DNA of 64,000 nucleotides from Anatilimnocola floriformis (GCF_024256385.1 NZ_JAMLFW010000002.1:310001-374000); one strand, 5' to 3'; positions 37,143 to 47,172 are shown, counted from the stretch's first letter. A program made the numbers and translations. The notes: a model not told the origin generated them from the sequence alone.

Positions 37143-39035
37143 ATGGCAAAACTGAGCGTCGAGCAATTTTTAGAGTTCGTCGAGAAGAGCAAACTGGCCG
37201 AGCCAGAACTGTTGCGCAAAACTCTCGACAAGCTCCGCGCCGCCAATTCCGGTCAACTGCCGGACGACGCCGATCGTGTTGCCGAAGCTCTCATCGCTGC
37301 CAACCTGATCACCAAGTGGCACGTCGATAAGCTGATGGACAAGAAGTACAAAGGCTTCATCCTCGGCAAATACAAACTGCTGCGACTACTCGGCAGCGGC
37401 GGTATGAGCACCGTCTATCTGGGCGAACACATCCTGATGCATCGCCTCCGCGCGATCAAAGTGTTGCCCAAGGGCCGCGTCAACGATTCGTCGTACCTCG
37501 CCCGCTTTGTGCGCGAAGCCCAAGCCACGGCGTCGCTCGATCACAACAACGTGGTCAAAGCCTACGACATCGACAACGACGGCGACACGCACTACCTGGT
37601 GATGGAATACATCGAGGGGAAAGACCTGCAGAACATTGTGAAGCAGGAAGGCCCGCTGCCGCTCGAAGTCGCTTGCAATTACATCGCGCAGGCCGCCGAC
37701 GGTTTTCAATATGCGCACGAGAACGGCTTGATCCATCGCGACGTGAAGCCGGCGAATCTGCTCGTCGATAACAAGGGCACGGTCAAGATTCTCGACCTCG
37801 GTCTCGCGCTCCTCGCCGATGAAGAGCGTTCGTCACTGACGGTCGCCCACAACGAAAATGTTCTCGGCACGGCAGACTATTTGTCGCCGGAACAAGCCGT
37901 CAACAGCCACAAGGTCGACTCGCGGGCAGATATCTACAGCCTCGGTTGCACGCTCTATTTCGCGCTGACCGGCCATGCGCCATTCACCGATGGTTCGCTG
38001 GCCCAGCGGATCGCCAAGCATCAGCGCGAGATGCCGGAAGACATTCGCAAGGAGCGGGCCGAAGTGCCGCGCGACCTCGCCGATATCTGCTGGAAGATGA
38101 TTCAAAAGCGGCCCGAACGGCGCTTCGCACGGATGAAGGACGTCGCCGACGCGTTGAAGGGCTGGCTGAGCTCGCGCGGTTTCAAAGCCGATGCCACCGT
38201 CAGCGGCGCGGTAAAAATCAACGGCACACCGGGCGGAGCCACTGGTGGTGCGGGAAGCAAAGGGGGCTCGTCGAAGGCCCTCAAGCGACCAACGACCGGC
38301 AGTGGAGTGCGCAAGACTCCCGCCGTCGATGACGACACACTGGCCGACAAGCAGCGCCAAGAAACGATCAAGGGGATCGTCGCCGAATCGGACGCCGCCG
38401 CCAAACCAGGCAGCAGCAAGTCGAACGGCAAAGTCACAGGCGACAGCAGCAAGAACATCAAGGTCGGCCCACGCCTGCCGAAGGCCAAATCGCTCGATAC
38501 ACCCGCAGCCAAGCCCGGCAGCGATACGAAGATGCCCGCCGCAGCCACCGGCGCTGCTGCCGCCGCCAAACCGGCTCCCGCTGCCAAGAAGACCGAAACC
38601 GGCAGCTTCGACTTCCTGAACAACTTGCCCGCGCGGTCGGGTTCCAGCCCGTCCTTTCCGGCAGTTTCGTTGCCGAAGAACACCAGCGGCGCGATCCCCG
38701 CTGCCAAACCAGCGGCTGCCAAGCCCGCTGCCCCTTCGGGCCCTTATGTAAAAACGGCCCCTGCCGTCGGTGCTGCTCCTGGCGCAGCGGTCGCAACCAG
38801 TGCTGCTAAGAAAGCGGCCGCCTTGCCGATGTGGATGTTCCTCGCCGGTGGCGGAGCGGTTCTGCTACTCGTCATCGCCGTTGTCGTCGGCGTGGTGATT
38901 TCTAGCAGCGGCAAACCAACGCCCCCCAAGGGAAAACCCGCTCCGGCCAAGAACGTCGCCCCCAGCAACGAACCCGACACCAGCTGGAAAGCTCCCGAGC
39001 GCAAGCCAGGCGCCATCTTCGCGCCCGTGACCTAA
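37143..39035 (+). CDS. Membrane-anchored Ser/Thr protein kinase
   Basis: A 630-residue Hanks-type kinase. A planctomycete-type N-terminal helical region (1-70) precedes the kinase domain. The domain shows a G-loop [11 protein letters not shown] (84-94), Lys106 in AIKVL, Glu125 in [14 protein letters not shown] (198-207), DLG in place of DFG (218-220) and TADYLSPE (243-250). All catalytic residues are present. Residues about 350-565 are a long Ala/Pro/Lys-rich linker, followed by one membrane helix ([21 protein letters not shown]) near 575-595 and a short extracytoplasmic tail. There is no extracellular sensor domain. The substrate is unknown. Confidence 0.93.
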   Translation: MAKLSVEQFLEFVEKSKLAEPELLRKTLDKLRAANSGQLPDDADRVAEALIAANLITKWHVDKLMDKKYKGFILGKYKLLRLLGSGGMSTVYLGEHILMHRLRAIKVLPKGRVNDSSYLARFVREAQATASLDHNNVVKAYDIDNDGDTHYLVMEYIEGKDLQNIVKQEGPLPLEVACNYIAQAADGFQYAHENGLIHRDVKPANLLVDNKGTVKILDLGLALLADEERSSLTVAHNENVLGTADYLSPEQAVNSHKVDSRADIYSLGCTLYFALTGHAPFTDGSLAQRIAKHQREMPEDIRKERAEVPRDLADICWKMIQKRPERRFARMKDVADALKGWLSSRGFKADATVSGAVKINGTPGGATGGAGSKGGSSKALKRPTTGSGVRKTPAVDDDTLADKQRQETIKGIVAESDAAAKPGSSKSNGKVTGDSSKNIKVGPRLPKAKSLDTPAAKPGSDTKMPAAATGAAAAAKPAPAAKKTETGSFDFLNNLPARSGSSPSFPAVSLPKNTSGAIPAAKPAAAKPAAPSGPYVKTAPAVGAAPGAAVATSAAKKAAALPMWMFLAGGGAVLLLVIAVVVGVVISSSGKPTPPKGKPAPAKNVAPSNEPDTSWKAPERKPGAIFAPVT

Positions 39036-39055
39036 GCGCTAATGCTCCTTGGCTG

Positions 39056-39221
39056 TTAATCCTCGTCGAGGATTTCGCTGTAGCCTGAAGTTTGAATCAC
39101 CTCAGGCCGAGCGCGTTTCAAGCGGATGCGATCGGCGCGGGTGAGTTTGGCTCGTGGCATCTCGACTTTCCGCAGGTTTTTCATGGCAATAAGATGGTCG
39201 ATCACGCGGCCATCAGTTTCA
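39056..39221 (-). pseudogene. Out-of-frame C-terminus of the leucine-rich-repeat gene
   Basis: Reading leftward in another frame from about 39221, the DNA encodes VIDHLIAMKNLRKVE, LTRADRIRLKRARPEVIQ and a stop at 39056. This matches the C-terminus of the neighbouring paralogue (VDHLIGMRKLKSLE, LAKEDRAKLKRARPDITQ). It is therefore the true end of the gene at 39202-39975, cut off by a one-base deletion near 39219-39224. Restoring one base gives 306 residues, against 307 in the paralogue. Confidence 0.85.
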
Positions 39222-39975
39222 TGTCCCGGATGCTAAGTTCGCGTACGTTCGAGTTGGCAAAAGACTGCAGGCAGTCGCCGGTGATCGGAGTGCTCTCGAT
39301 TTCCAGCTTATTTAAGCTCTGCAATTCGGCGAGCTGCGCAACGCCGACGTCGGTGACTTGTGCTTCACGCAGGTAGAGCGATTCTAAGTTTGGCAGCCTG
39401 GCCATGCTATGCAGCAGTTCATCGTTGATTTCATTGCCCGTCAACATCAGCGTTTCAAGTTGTGGCAGGGCTCCTAAATCAATCGAGTCCAACTCGACAT
39501 TTCGCAAGATTAGTATTCTCAACCCTGCGCAGGCCTGCAGTTCGCGAAAGTCCGCTGCGGCGAGTTGGGTGTCGGCTATCGACAGCATGTGTAAGCGGGG
39601 AAGTTTCGCCAGGGGTGCGAGCAGCCCGCGAGTGGGGGTTGCTGTAATGGTGACTACGTCCAGGTCAAATTGTCGCAACAGCTCTACGTCGCGCGGCGTG
39701 ACCTTGGCTTCAAAGAAGTAAGCTGACGTGGTGTCGTAGCGATGATCGCCGTACAACAGGCGATTGAAATAGCTCTGCCGGTCGGAAGCTGATGCCGTTT
39801 CGAACTTCACTCCTTTTCGCTGATACTCCAGCATGGCCCAACGTTGCGATTCAGTTCGCTGGCGCGCGGCGAGTACGATCCCCACGAGTGCCGTAATGAT
39901 GAGCAACAAGCGAATGGAAAACTGCGGCAGCCAACGGCGACGAATGGGCGGCGGTGACGGCTGGTGGTTGGTCAT
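39202..39975 (-). CDS. Membrane-anchored leucine-rich-repeat protein, frameshifted
   Basis: As read, this is a 257-residue protein. It has one N-terminal membrane helix (FSIRLLLIITALVGIVLA) followed by leucine-rich repeats (LPRLHMLSIADTQLAAADF, LPQLETLMLTGNEINDEL, LPNLESLYLREAQVTDVG). It stops early compared with its paralogue at 39994, because a one-base deletion at about 39220 changes the frame just before the last repeat. It is probably a pseudogene, or the deletion is a sequencing error. Confidence 0.75.
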   Translation of the reverse strand: MTNHQPSPPPIRRRWLPQFSIRLLLIITALVGIVLAARQRTESQRWAMLEYQRKGVKFETASASDRQSYFNRLLYGDHRYDTTSAYFFEAKVTPRDVELLRQFDLDVVTITATPTRGLLAPLAKLPRLHMLSIADTQLAAADFRELQACAGLRILILRNVELDSIDLGALPQLETLMLTGNEINDELLHSMARLPNLESLYLREAQVTDVGVAQLAELQSLNKLEIESTPITGDCLQSFANSNVRELSIRDMKLMAA

Positions 39976-39993
39976 CGATGAACGGTGGCGAAG

Positions 39994-40917
39994 TTAATCG
40001 CCGGGTTGGCTCTCGTGTTCTAGAAGCGGGTCGAAAGTTTGCGTGATATCGGGCCGGGCTCGTTTTAGTTTAGCTCGATCCTCCTTCGCGAGCTTCGTCC
40101 CTTTCAATTCCAGCGACTTGAGCTTGCGCATGCCAATGAGATGGTCGACGGCGGATGAGTCGACGTTGGTGTCATTAAGTTGCAGATTCGTCACATCCGA
40201 ATCGGCGAACTCCTGGAAGCAAGAACCGTTGATCGGCGTTTTTGACAGCCACAAATTGCACAGGGCAGGCAAGTGCGCCAGCTTGGCCAAGCCGGCGTCG
40301 GTAATTCGCGTGTCGTAAAGGTACAGCAGTTCGAGTTTCGATAGCTTGGCGACTCCCTTGAGCAATTCGTCATTTGCAAAGGGACCGACGAGTTCCAAAT
40401 ACTGGAGGTCAGGGAAGCTAGAGAGATCCACAGGTTCTAGTTCGACTCTCGTAAGCGCAAGCCAGAACAAGTGAGTCCCGCGGAGGTCGTCAAAATCACT
40501 GGCGGTAATGCGCGCGTCTTCGATGTGCAATATCCGCAACTCCGGTAGCTTCGCAATTGAAGGCAACAAGCCGCGGACGGGAGTTGATTTAAATCCCACG
40601 CTGTCGAGTTGCGGAAATGCGAGCAGCGACGAGGTGTCTGCCGGAGAGATTTTGCCATTTTTCGCAAAGGCAGAACTGATGGCGTCGTATCGCTTGTCGC
40701 CGTGGTACAGGCGATCGAGCCAAGGTTGCGAAGATGGACTGTTCGGGCCGTAGAATACAAATCCCTTCGCGGTGAGCTTTTGAAATGCGTGATGCTGAGA
40801 TTCGGTCCGCTGACGCACGAAGACGAGCAGAACACCACAGAGCGCAGTCGCGATCAGAAGCAGACGCAGCGAAAATTGTGGGAACCAGCGGCGAACAGAT
40901 GGTGTTGCGTTTGACAT
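39994..40917 (-). CDS. Membrane-anchored leucine-rich-repeat protein
   Basis: A 307-residue paralogue of the next gene, 18 bases upstream of it and in the same direction. An N-terminal membrane helix (FSLRLLLIATALCGVLLVFV) is followed by leucine-rich repeats (LPELRILHIEDARITASDF, LSKLELLYLYDTRITDAGL, MRKLKSLELKGTKLAKED). The repeat part is presumably outside the membrane and used for binding. The pair arose by tandem duplication. Confidence 0.8.
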   Translation of the reverse strand: MSNATPSVRRWFPQFSLRLLLIATALCGVLLVFVRQRTESQHHAFQKLTAKGFVFYGPNSPSSQPWLDRLYHGDKRYDAISSAFAKNGKISPADTSSLLAFPQLDSVGFKSTPVRGLLPSIAKLPELRILHIEDARITASDFDDLRGTHLFWLALTRVELEPVDLSSFPDLQYLELVGPFANDELLKGVAKLSKLELLYLYDTRITDAGLAKLAHLPALCNLWLSKTPINGSCFQEFADSDVTNLQLNDTNVDSSAVDHLIGMRKLKSLELKGTKLAKEDRAKLKRARPDITQTFDPLLEHESQPGD

Positions 40918-40947
40918 GTTCCACGGTTCCCGACGGACAGGGGAAGG

Positions 40948-42390
40948 CTAACGCTGCGCGATCACCGGCTTTTCAGCGGTTCGTTCATTGGCAACTTGAT
41001 TCAGCAGCTTCACGAGTTGGTCGCGGATCTTTTCTTCGGCGTCGACTTGCAGACAACTCGTGCGGGCTCGCCAGGTGGTGTAGCCACCGAGTTTGTGGAG
41101 TTCTTCGGGCGGGATGTACCCCTCGCAGCCGTTGGCGAGTTCGATGTTCATGGTTGTTTTGAACGGGCTGTTCTTTTTGATGAAGAGGCCGGTGCTGGCG
41201 TAGGTTTCGTTGGGGATGGCTGCGATGCCGAGGTCGCCGAGGCGGATGGCTTGCAGTTTCAGCTCGCGCGTCGGCGGCATGGCATGCATCAGGAGCGTTT
41301 CGCGAGCGTAGACTTCGGGCACGGTTTTTGGTTTGCGGCCGTCAAACGTTTTGACGAACTCGGTGGCCTGCTCGACCTCTTCTGCCGTCGGCTTGCGGAT
41401 CTTGAGCGTCAGTTTTTCTTCCTGCATGACGATCGGCAGCCAATCGAAGTATTCGATCTTTTGGAACGCTGCAAACGCCGCAGCGGCGACTTCTTTGGCG
41501 ACGGTTTCGCGATCGAACATCCGCTTCGGCTTGGTGTAATCCATCAGCCACATGTCGCCGCTGGTCGCGTTGCTGTGAACGGCCATGAAGTCGGCAGACT
41601 GGTCGGCGCCGAGGAGCCGGCGCATTTCATCGCAGACATTGGCGTAGTAATCGGCCGACACGCCCTTGGGTCCGCCGACGTAGTGGAGCGAATAATTGGT
41701 GAGGACGGCGAGGGGTTTGCCGTCGGGCGTTTGCAGGCTGAGGACGGGGATTTCGGGATCGGTCGGGCCGGTGGCGCGGATCTTGTTTGGATTATCGAAG
41801 CCGGGATGCATCATCACGGTGTCGTCCTTCGTGCCGCCGAAGGGATTGGTCGGCGCGATGCCGGGCTTCATTTCCCAGTGACGGCAAGCGACGTTTGTTT
41901 CATCGCGGCCGACGGCCCAACCGATGCGGGCGGGTTTGAGTCGTTCCTTGGCTTGGGTAATTCCCTTGGCGATTTGGATGGGTAGAAACTTCGTGTATTT
42001 CTCGTCGGCATCGGAGCCGAGACAGCCATGTACGCTTGGCGCGCTGTGCGTGTGCGTGGCAGAGATCAGCATGCGGTGGGTGGGAATGCCCGTCGCTTTG
42101 GCGGCCATCTCCTTGGCTTCGTCGAGCAGCTCGCGCGGCATCATGCAGCTATCGACGACGACGATGGCGATCTGCACCGAACCGTCGTCGAGCACCAGGC
42201 AGCGGGCATGAATGCGGTCGTCGACCTTGTCGATCACTCGCTCGCTCATGCCGCCGTTCACGATCACCGGCAGCTCAAGCGGCGAAACATCGATGGCGAA
42301 CGCCCCGGCGCGAAAGACTGGCCGATCGGCAGCAGAAATGATCGAGCAGTAGAACAAGCAAGCGACAGCGGCAAAAACTCGCAGCAACAT
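40948..42390 (-). CDS. Secreted neutral/alkaline ceramidase-like hydrolase
   Basis: A 480-residue protein with a signal peptide (MLLRVFAAVACLFYCSIISA). The body resembles the N-terminal domain of the neutral/alkaline non-lysosomal ceramidase family: FAIDVSPLELPVIVNGGM, LISATHTHSAPSVHGCLG and LTNYSLHYVGGPKG. The His residues in THTHSAP and NYSLHYVGG correspond to expected zinc ligands. The C-terminal immunoglobulin-like domain of true ceramidases is not evident. GGAG lies seven bases before the ATG at 42390. The substrate is unknown. Confidence 0.85.
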   Translation of the reverse strand: MLLRVFAAVACLFYCSIISAADRPVFRAGAFAIDVSPLELPVIVNGGMSERVIDKVDDRIHARCLVLDDGSVQIAIVVVDSCMMPRELLDEAKEMAAKATGIPTHRMLISATHTHSAPSVHGCLGSDADEKYTKFLPIQIAKGITQAKERLKPARIGWAVGRDETNVACRHWEMKPGIAPTNPFGGTKDDTVMMHPGFDNPNKIRATGPTDPEIPVLSLQTPDGKPLAVLTNYSLHYVGGPKGVSADYYANVCDEMRRLLGADQSADFMAVHSNATSGDMWLMDYTKPKRMFDRETVAKEVAAAAFAAFQKIEYFDWLPIVMQEEKLTLKIRKPTAEEVEQATEFVKTFDGRKPKTVPEVYARETLLMHAMPPTRELKLQAIRLGDLGIAAIPNETYASTGLFIKKNSPFKTTMNIELANGCEGYIPPEELHKLGGYTTWRARTSCLQVDAEEKIRDQLVKLLNQVANERTAEKPVIAQR

Positions 42391-42453
42391 CGGCGGGCTC
42401 CGTGCAGAAGCATCGTGAAGATGTCGCCAATGTAGCAAAGCGGCTTGCGAGTA

Positions 42454-43242
42454 TCACGCCGCAGTGCGGATTCGCTGCTGCGGCTGGATTTGCTGAATGA
42501 CCGCAGCCGGCGCGATCGCTGCGGCGATGGCCTGCTGCAGATCGGTGGCTCGGCAAGGCTGAGCGACGACCGCGCTGATTCCCGCAGCACGAGCGCGCTC
42601 GAAATCGTCAGGGCGCGGGAACGCTTGCAAGAGAATCGCCGGAGTGCTCGGCTGTTCGCCGGGCGTCTGTTCGCACCAAGATTGCCAGGCCGACCAATCG
42701 CAGAAGATCCGCAGGGCCGGTTCGCTGGAGATCGCGGGCTGGTACGTCGCTTGCCAGATCGTGCGCTGGCCGAGCGACTGACACAGACCGGCAATGCCCT
42801 GATAGTCGAGCTGTCGCGCGGCGTGGATGGCGAGCCAGTGTGGAGCGAGTGGCGCCGTTTCTTCAACTGCAATTTGCGAGAGAATCGCCGCGGCCCCTTG
42901 ATGCCAGTAGCATCGAGTCGCATCGAGCAACGGCCTGCCGCTGCGCGGTTCGCCTTCCGACCAACTGCCGGCAACGACAACGCAGCGCGCTAGTGGATCG
43001 AGGATTTGCACCGCATCGACTTCGGCTTGGGCGAAGTCGCCACTGCGCGATTGCAGCCAGACGACGGCGGAAGCTTGCAGACATTCGGCGGCATCGTTGG
43101 CGCGGGCGAGTCGCCAGGCGCGCAACAAGTCAGCCGTCGTTTCAAACGAATAGACAATCGCGCGCGTGGCCAAGTCGCGAGCAACGGCGCCTAGTTCGGG
43201 CGAAAGGTTTCGTCCGACGAGATGAATGGTGGGAAAACGCAT
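42454..43242 (-). CDS. Pseudo-receiver-like hypothetical protein
   Basis: A 262-residue soluble protein. It looks like two degenerate CheY-type receiver halves: IHLVGRNLSPELGAVARDLA with SAVVWLQSRSG in the first, and LRIFCDWSAWQSWCEQ with PAILLQAFPRPDDFERARAAGISAVVAQP in the second. The second has the receiver-like end (AAGISAVVAQPCRATDLQQAI) but no phospho-acceptor Asp is obvious. It starts 23 bases after the HTH-EIIA gene and is likely co-transcribed with it. The receiver reading is an inference from pattern. Confidence 0.6.
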   Translation of the reverse strand: MRFPTIHLVGRNLSPELGAVARDLATRAIVYSFETTADLLRAWRLARANDAAECLQASAVVWLQSRSGDFAQAEVDAVQILDPLARCVVVAGSWSEGEPRSGRPLLDATRCYWHQGAAAILSQIAVEETAPLAPHWLAIHAARQLDYQGIAGLCQSLGQRTIWQATYQPAISSEPALRIFCDWSAWQSWCEQTPGEQPSTPAILLQAFPRPDDFERARAAGISAVVAQPCRATDLQQAIAAAIAPAAVIQQIQPQQRIRTAA

Positions 43243-43265
43243 GGCATCCTTGCCTTCTGAAAAAG

Positions 43266-43976
43266 TTACTCCGGCAGGAGCAATTCCAAGCGGCTCATTT
43301 CGGCGAGCAGATCTTGGGGTGTTTCTGAGAATCGCAACGCTTCGATGAATCCCGCCGAACCGATCAAGCGGCTGAGGCGAGCCAACGTTCGCAGATGGCT
43401 GGCGTCGTCGACCGAGCAAATCAAAAAGAATAGGTCCGTCAGCTGGCCACCCTCGGCGCCAAAGGGCATGCCCGATCCGGTGCGGCCGAAGGCGATGAGG
43501 GGCTGGGCGAGTATCTGCGGCAACGGCCGGCGCGGGTGCAGCAGGGCGATGCCGTTTTCGAGGGCCGTGGGGTGGAGGTTTTCGCGAGCCCGTACGGCTT
43601 CGGCCATTTTCTCGGGATCCCACAAATAGCCCGAGTTGGCGGCCAGTTCGCACATGTCGTCGATCACCGAGCTGCGGGTCCGCGATTCCAGCGGCAGGGC
43701 GATGGCCGCGGCGGGCATCATTTCGACGATTCGCACCGGCGGCTGTAGATCACTGGCCGCTCGGTTGAGCACCCCTTCGACGTTTTGCAGGTCTTTCTCA
43801 TCCGCAGCCCCGATCCGGTCCTCAAGCCAATGGTGGATTTCGGCCAGCGAGAACCGCCATTCACCGCCGTGGCGCCGGCCGGGCACGGTGCCGCGCTCGG
43901 CCATTCGCTGCACCTGTGAGGGAAGCAGGTGGAGATATTTGGCCAGGCTATCGAGATCGAAGTCGTCGCGGGTCAT
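43266..43976 (-). CDS. HTH-PTS EIIA fusion protein
   Basis: A 236-residue protein. Residues 1-55 are an excisionase/MerR-like helix-turn-helix (LAKYLHLLPSQVQRMAERGT, GEWRFSLAEIHHWLE). Residues 85-236 form a PTS EIIA type 2 (mannitol/fructose) domain with the block TALENGIALLHPRR, where His147 is in the position of the phospho-accepting histidine. This fusion is known in planctomycetes and relatives that lack sugar-transporting PTS parts, so it is probably regulatory. The ATG at 43976 is used. Confidence 0.82.
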   Translation of the reverse strand: MTRDDFDLDSLAKYLHLLPSQVQRMAERGTVPGRRHGGEWRFSLAEIHHWLEDRIGAADEKDLQNVEGVLNRAASDLQPPVRIVEMMPAAAIALPLESRTRSSVIDDMCELAANSGYLWDPEKMAEAVRARENLHPTALENGIALLHPRRPLPQILAQPLIAFGRTGSGMPFGAEGGQLTDLFFLICSVDDASHLRTLARLSRLIGSAGFIEALRFSETPQDLLAEMSRLELLLPE

Positions 43977-44391
43977 GAGAAGGGCTTGGTTGTTGGAGAG
44001 CGGGCAATCTGGGATGAATTTTCGCCCGTAATCGCTAGCGATGTCTAGTCCGAAAACCATCTGGCGGAGATAAGCCACCCGGTGGCGTGAAAATGCCAGA
44101 TTGCGGCTCAGCCTACCCTCCAAAGCCTAGACAGTCCCTAGCCGTCAAATTAACCTAAAACCGTCCCAGATTGCCCTCCCCGCAAATTTTTCCTCCATTT
44201 CCCCTCGATAGCCTGCCCCGCCTCCATCGCGAAGAAGTCCCTCTCCCACTGGGATTTCGCGTCGGTTGTCAGCTTGGTTATCCACACGGAGTAGCGGCGA
44301 CAACTTGTCACCACCCAGGCAATTGGCCTCTCCCTCGCCCGGTAATTCGGGTGGTTTGGCTGATGGTGATCGGCGATCGCGCGCAAAGATT
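43977..44391. other. Intergenic region between divergent genes
   Basis: About 415 bases lie between the HTH-EIIA gene and the sugar transferase gene. It should contain both promoters, but no convincing -35/-10 pair, hairpin or small gene was seen. A longer in-frame reading of the sugar transferase from 44266 exists but adds a polar segment not typical of the family. Confidence 0.4.
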
Positions 44392-45921
44392 ATGACCCCA
44401 GAAGAACTCGGTGCTCTGTCAGAGCGAACGCCCCGTTTGCGCTCGCAACAACAAAAGTCGATTCGTCCCAAAGTGGACGAGTCACTGCCGGTCTCAACGC
44501 CGCTGCCCTCGCGCGGAACGCGTAATGGCTGGCCGACGACAGCCATCCTCGTGCTGGCCGATGTATGTGCCATTCTCACTGGTTTGACGATGGCTGCGAT
44601 TGGTGTAGCTTGGTTCCGCGATGCGTGGGGCTGGCTGAACATGGATTCGGCGCGACTCGCCATTGGTTACACGGCTGCGATGTTCCTGGGCCTGCAAGCT
44701 CAAGGCTTGTATCGCAGCTTGCAGTTGCGACCCGCCGCGGAACTGCGCGTGATGGTCATCACCAGCCTGCTAACGATCTGCTTGCTTGGCACGATTCTGT
44801 TTGCCATGCCCGGCGTTTCGGAAGGGGCCTGTGCTTGCTTGATTTTCTCGAGCCTGGTGTTTGCCTTCGTCGCGCCGCTCTATCGCGCGGTTGTGCGCTT
44901 GACTGCTGGCCGCACCAACTGGTGGGGCAAGCGCGTGATCATCGTCGGCGGCAGCCGCCGCGGCTTGCTCACTTATCGTTGGTTGCAAAAACACTCGTCC
45001 ATCGGTCTGCGACCGGTCGGCATTGTCGAAGATGTGCTGTCGCCGGCCAGCTGCCAGGAAATCGAAGGCTATCTCGGCCAATTCGATGATCTGACCGAGA
45101 TCGCCGCCGAAAATCATGTCGATACCGCCGTGCTCGCGATGTCGCCGCACTTCGATGACGATACCCGCCGCATGATCTCGCGCGGTGGTTTCGGCATTCG
45201 CCACTGGATCGTCATTCCCGAATCGCAAGGCATGCCGCACCTATGGGCCACGGCTGGCGAAGTCGCCGCCCAGCCCGCGCTCGCCATGCACGTTGGTCTG
45301 TTGTCGCCGCTGGCGCTTGTCACCAAGCGCGCTTTCGATATGGCCATTGTGACGCTTGGTTCGCTCCTCGCTTCGCCGCTGCTCATCTTCATTGCAGTGG
45401 CCGTGCGGTTGAGTTCGCCGGGACCGATCTTCTATTCACAGGAACGGGTCGGCCGTCACGGTCGTCGTTTCCGCGCGTGGAAGTTCCGCAGCATGGTTCC
45501 CAATGCCGATCAGGTGCTGAAAGATTTACTCGCCAAAGACCCCGTGCTCCGCGCCGAATGGGAAGCCGATCACAAACTGAAGAACGATCCGCGCATCACC
45601 TGGATCGGTCGGATTATTCGCAAGACCAGCCTCGATGAACTGCCGCAACTTTGGAATATCTTCCGCGGTGAGATGAGCCTGGTCGGACCACGCCCGATCG
45701 TCCACGCCGAAGTCGAAAAGTACGGCGAGTACTACGAGCAGTACGCTGCCGTCACTCCCGGCTTGACCGGCCTATGGCAGATCAGCGGTCGCAACAAGAC
45801 GACCTACGAACAGCGGATCGAGTTCGACGCTTACTACGTCCGCAATTGGTCTCTCTGGTTGGATCTGCACATCCTGGTCAGCACCGTCCGCGTGGTGTTG
45901 CTGCGAGAAGGTGCGTTCTAA
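44392..45921 (+). CDS. Polyprenyl-phosphate sugar phosphotransferase (WbaP/WcaJ type)
   Basis: A 509-residue inner-membrane enzyme that transfers a sugar-1-phosphate from a nucleotide sugar to undecaprenyl phosphate, the first step of exopolysaccharide or O-antigen assembly. It has about four N-terminal membrane helices and a CoA-binding-like domain ([20 protein letters not shown]). The C-terminal sugar-transferase domain carries [59 protein letters not shown] and [12 protein letters not shown]. No capsule or glycosyltransferase cluster is next to it. Confidence 0.93.
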   Translation: MTPEELGALSERTPRLRSQQQKSIRPKVDESLPVSTPLPSRGTRNGWPTTAILVLADVCAILTGLTMAAIGVAWFRDAWGWLNMDSARLAIGYTAAMFLGLQAQGLYRSLQLRPAAELRVMVITSLLTICLLGTILFAMPGVSEGACACLIFSSLVFAFVAPLYRAVVRLTAGRTNWWGKRVIIVGGSRRGLLTYRWLQKHSSIGLRPVGIVEDVLSPASCQEIEGYLGQFDDLTEIAAENHVDTAVLAMSPHFDDDTRRMISRGGFGIRHWIVIPESQGMPHLWATAGEVAAQPALAMHVGLLSPLALVTKRAFDMAIVTLGSLLASPLLIFIAVAVRLSSPGPIFYSQERVGRHGRRFRAWKFRSMVPNADQVLKDLLAKDPVLRAEWEADHKLKNDPRITWIGRIIRKTSLDELPQLWNIFRGEMSLVGPRPIVHAEVEKYGEYYEQYAAVTPGLTGLWQISGRNKTTYEQRIEFDAYYVRNWSLWLDLHILVSTVRVVLLREGAF

Positions 45922-46111
45922 TCCTTTGTCGTCGTTTTCTCCGAAACGATCGGTTAAGGCGGATCTACAGCAGGCCAAAGGAACGAGCTCCGCGAAGTTC
46001 CGGTTTGGCGAGTAACCTCCACTCGCCAAACAGCCGAAAGTCGCGGAGCTCTTTCGGCGGCGCGGTAGGTTAACCTCCATTCATCGAGCACGGAGTGATC
46101 GACGACAATGG
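45922..46111 (-). repeat. Compound repeat element, copy C (inverted)
   Basis: Read leftward it starts CCATTGTCGTCGATCACTCC, includes GCCGAAAG/CTTTCGGC and GGAAC/GTTCC hairpins, and ends CGTTTCGGAGAAAACGACG, matching copies A and B at 23131-23593. It begins right after the TAA at 45921, is about 190 bases long (40-45 shorter than the others) and overlaps the space before mutT. Confidence 0.8.
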
Positions 46112-46134
46112 AGCGTGAGGGCTACACTGGGCTC

Positions 46135-46524
46135 ATGCCCGAACCCAAACTCATTCAAATCGCCATTGCTGTTGTCGCCCGCGCAGGGAGTTTTCTTATC
46201 GGTCAACGACCTGAGGGCGTTGCGCTAGCTGGGTTGTGGGAATTTCCGGGCGGCAAGATGAACGCTGGGGAAACTCCCGAAGCGGCTACCATTCGGGAAT
46301 GCCTGGAAGAAACCGGCCTGGCCGTGCGCGCCGTATCGCACTATCCAGAGTGCGTGCAGGAATATCCGCACGCGACCGTTCACTTGCACTTCATTGCCTG
46401 CGAGCCGATCGATCCAAGTGCGCCGCTGCTGCCGCCGTTTCGCTGGGTGCCGGCGGGTGAGCTCGCCCATTATGAGTTTCCCGAGGGGAACCGAACGCTG
46501 CTGAAATTGCTGACGGCAACTTAG
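46135..46524 (+). CDS. mutT: MutT-type Nudix hydrolase
   Basis: A 129-residue Nudix enzyme. The Nudix box is complete: GKMNAGETPEAATIRECLEE at residues 40-59 followed by TGL, with G40, E46, R54-E55 and E58-E59 in place. The length and the N-terminal VVARAGSFLIGQRPEG fit the 8-oxo-dGTP diphosphatase (MutT) branch, which removes oxidised dGTP. Other Nudix specificities cannot be excluded. The ATG at 46135 is preferred to the in-frame one at 46108, which lies in the repeat element. Confidence 0.88.
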   Translation: MPEPKLIQIAIAVVARAGSFLIGQRPEGVALAGLWEFPGGKMNAGETPEAATIRECLEETGLAVRAVSHYPECVQEYPHATVHLHFIACEPIDPSAPLLPPFRWVPAGELAHYEFPEGNRTLLKLLTAT

Positions 46525-46623
46525 TTACCGATTCTCTGGGACGCGGTGTCACAGGCGAGCAACTCGGCGGTATGGCCGATGTCTCACGTTGTTTCCCTCG
46601 CGATTCTTTCCTGGAGTTCAGCC

Positions 46624-47172
46624 ATGCGTCCGCTACACAAAGTGTTGTATTTCATCCCGATGGTTTTCGGTTGGCTGGTGTCGTTCGCCGCGCTGACGTT
46701 TCTCGCCATCGTTTTTGCTGACGGTCGCGGACGCGATCGCGAGGTAATTCCCTTCCTGATCTTTCCCGCGATGCTGCCGGCGATGATCGGCGTCGGTTTG
46801 CCGATGATGATCTTGATGTACAAGGCCTGGAATTCCATTCAGGATGGCTCGCCGCGAACCACGCCCGGTGTAGCCGTGCTGCTGCTGTTCGTGCCGCTAT
46901 TCAACCTCTACTGGATGTTTCAGGCCTGGTGGGGCTGGGCTCAAGATTTCAATCGCTATGCCCGGCAGCGCAACCTGACCGTGCACCGCGCGCCCGAAGG
47001 ACTCGCGCTGACTTATTGCATCCTGCTGTTGCTCAGCTCGATTCCCGTCCTCGGCTTGCCCTTTGCGATGGTGAATCAGGTGGTGCTGCTGATTCTGGCT
47101 TACTGCTGCATCAACAGCATCAACAGCTTGATCGCGGCTCGCTCGACGACCGTCGAAGCTGAAGTGGTCTAA
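46624..47172 (+). CDS. Hypothetical membrane protein
   Basis: A 182-residue protein with about four membrane helices (VLYFIPMVFGWLVSFAALTF, MLPAMIGVGLPMMILMYKAW, GVAVLLLFVPLFNLYWMF, LTYCILLLLSSIPVLGLPFA). The VPLFNLYWMFQAWWGWAQDFN block recalls the DUF4328 type of membrane proteins. GGAG lies eight bases before the ATG at 46624, which decides this start. Confidence 0.7.
   Translation: MRPLHKVLYFIPMVFGWLVSFAALTFLAIVFADGRGRDREVIPFLIFPAMLPAMIGVGLPMMILMYKAWNSIQDGSPRTTPGVAVLLLFVPLFNLYWMFQAWWGWAQDFNRYARQRNLTVHRAPEGLALTYCILLLLSSIPVLGLPFAMVNQVVLLILAYCCINSINSLIAARSTTVEAEVV

Noticed and set aside
43243-43653. Long N-terminal extension of the pseudo-receiver gene
   Set aside because: It would lie inside the HTH-EIIA gene in another frame and is low-complexity Arg/Pro-rich. 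The ATG at 43242 starts a sensible strand.
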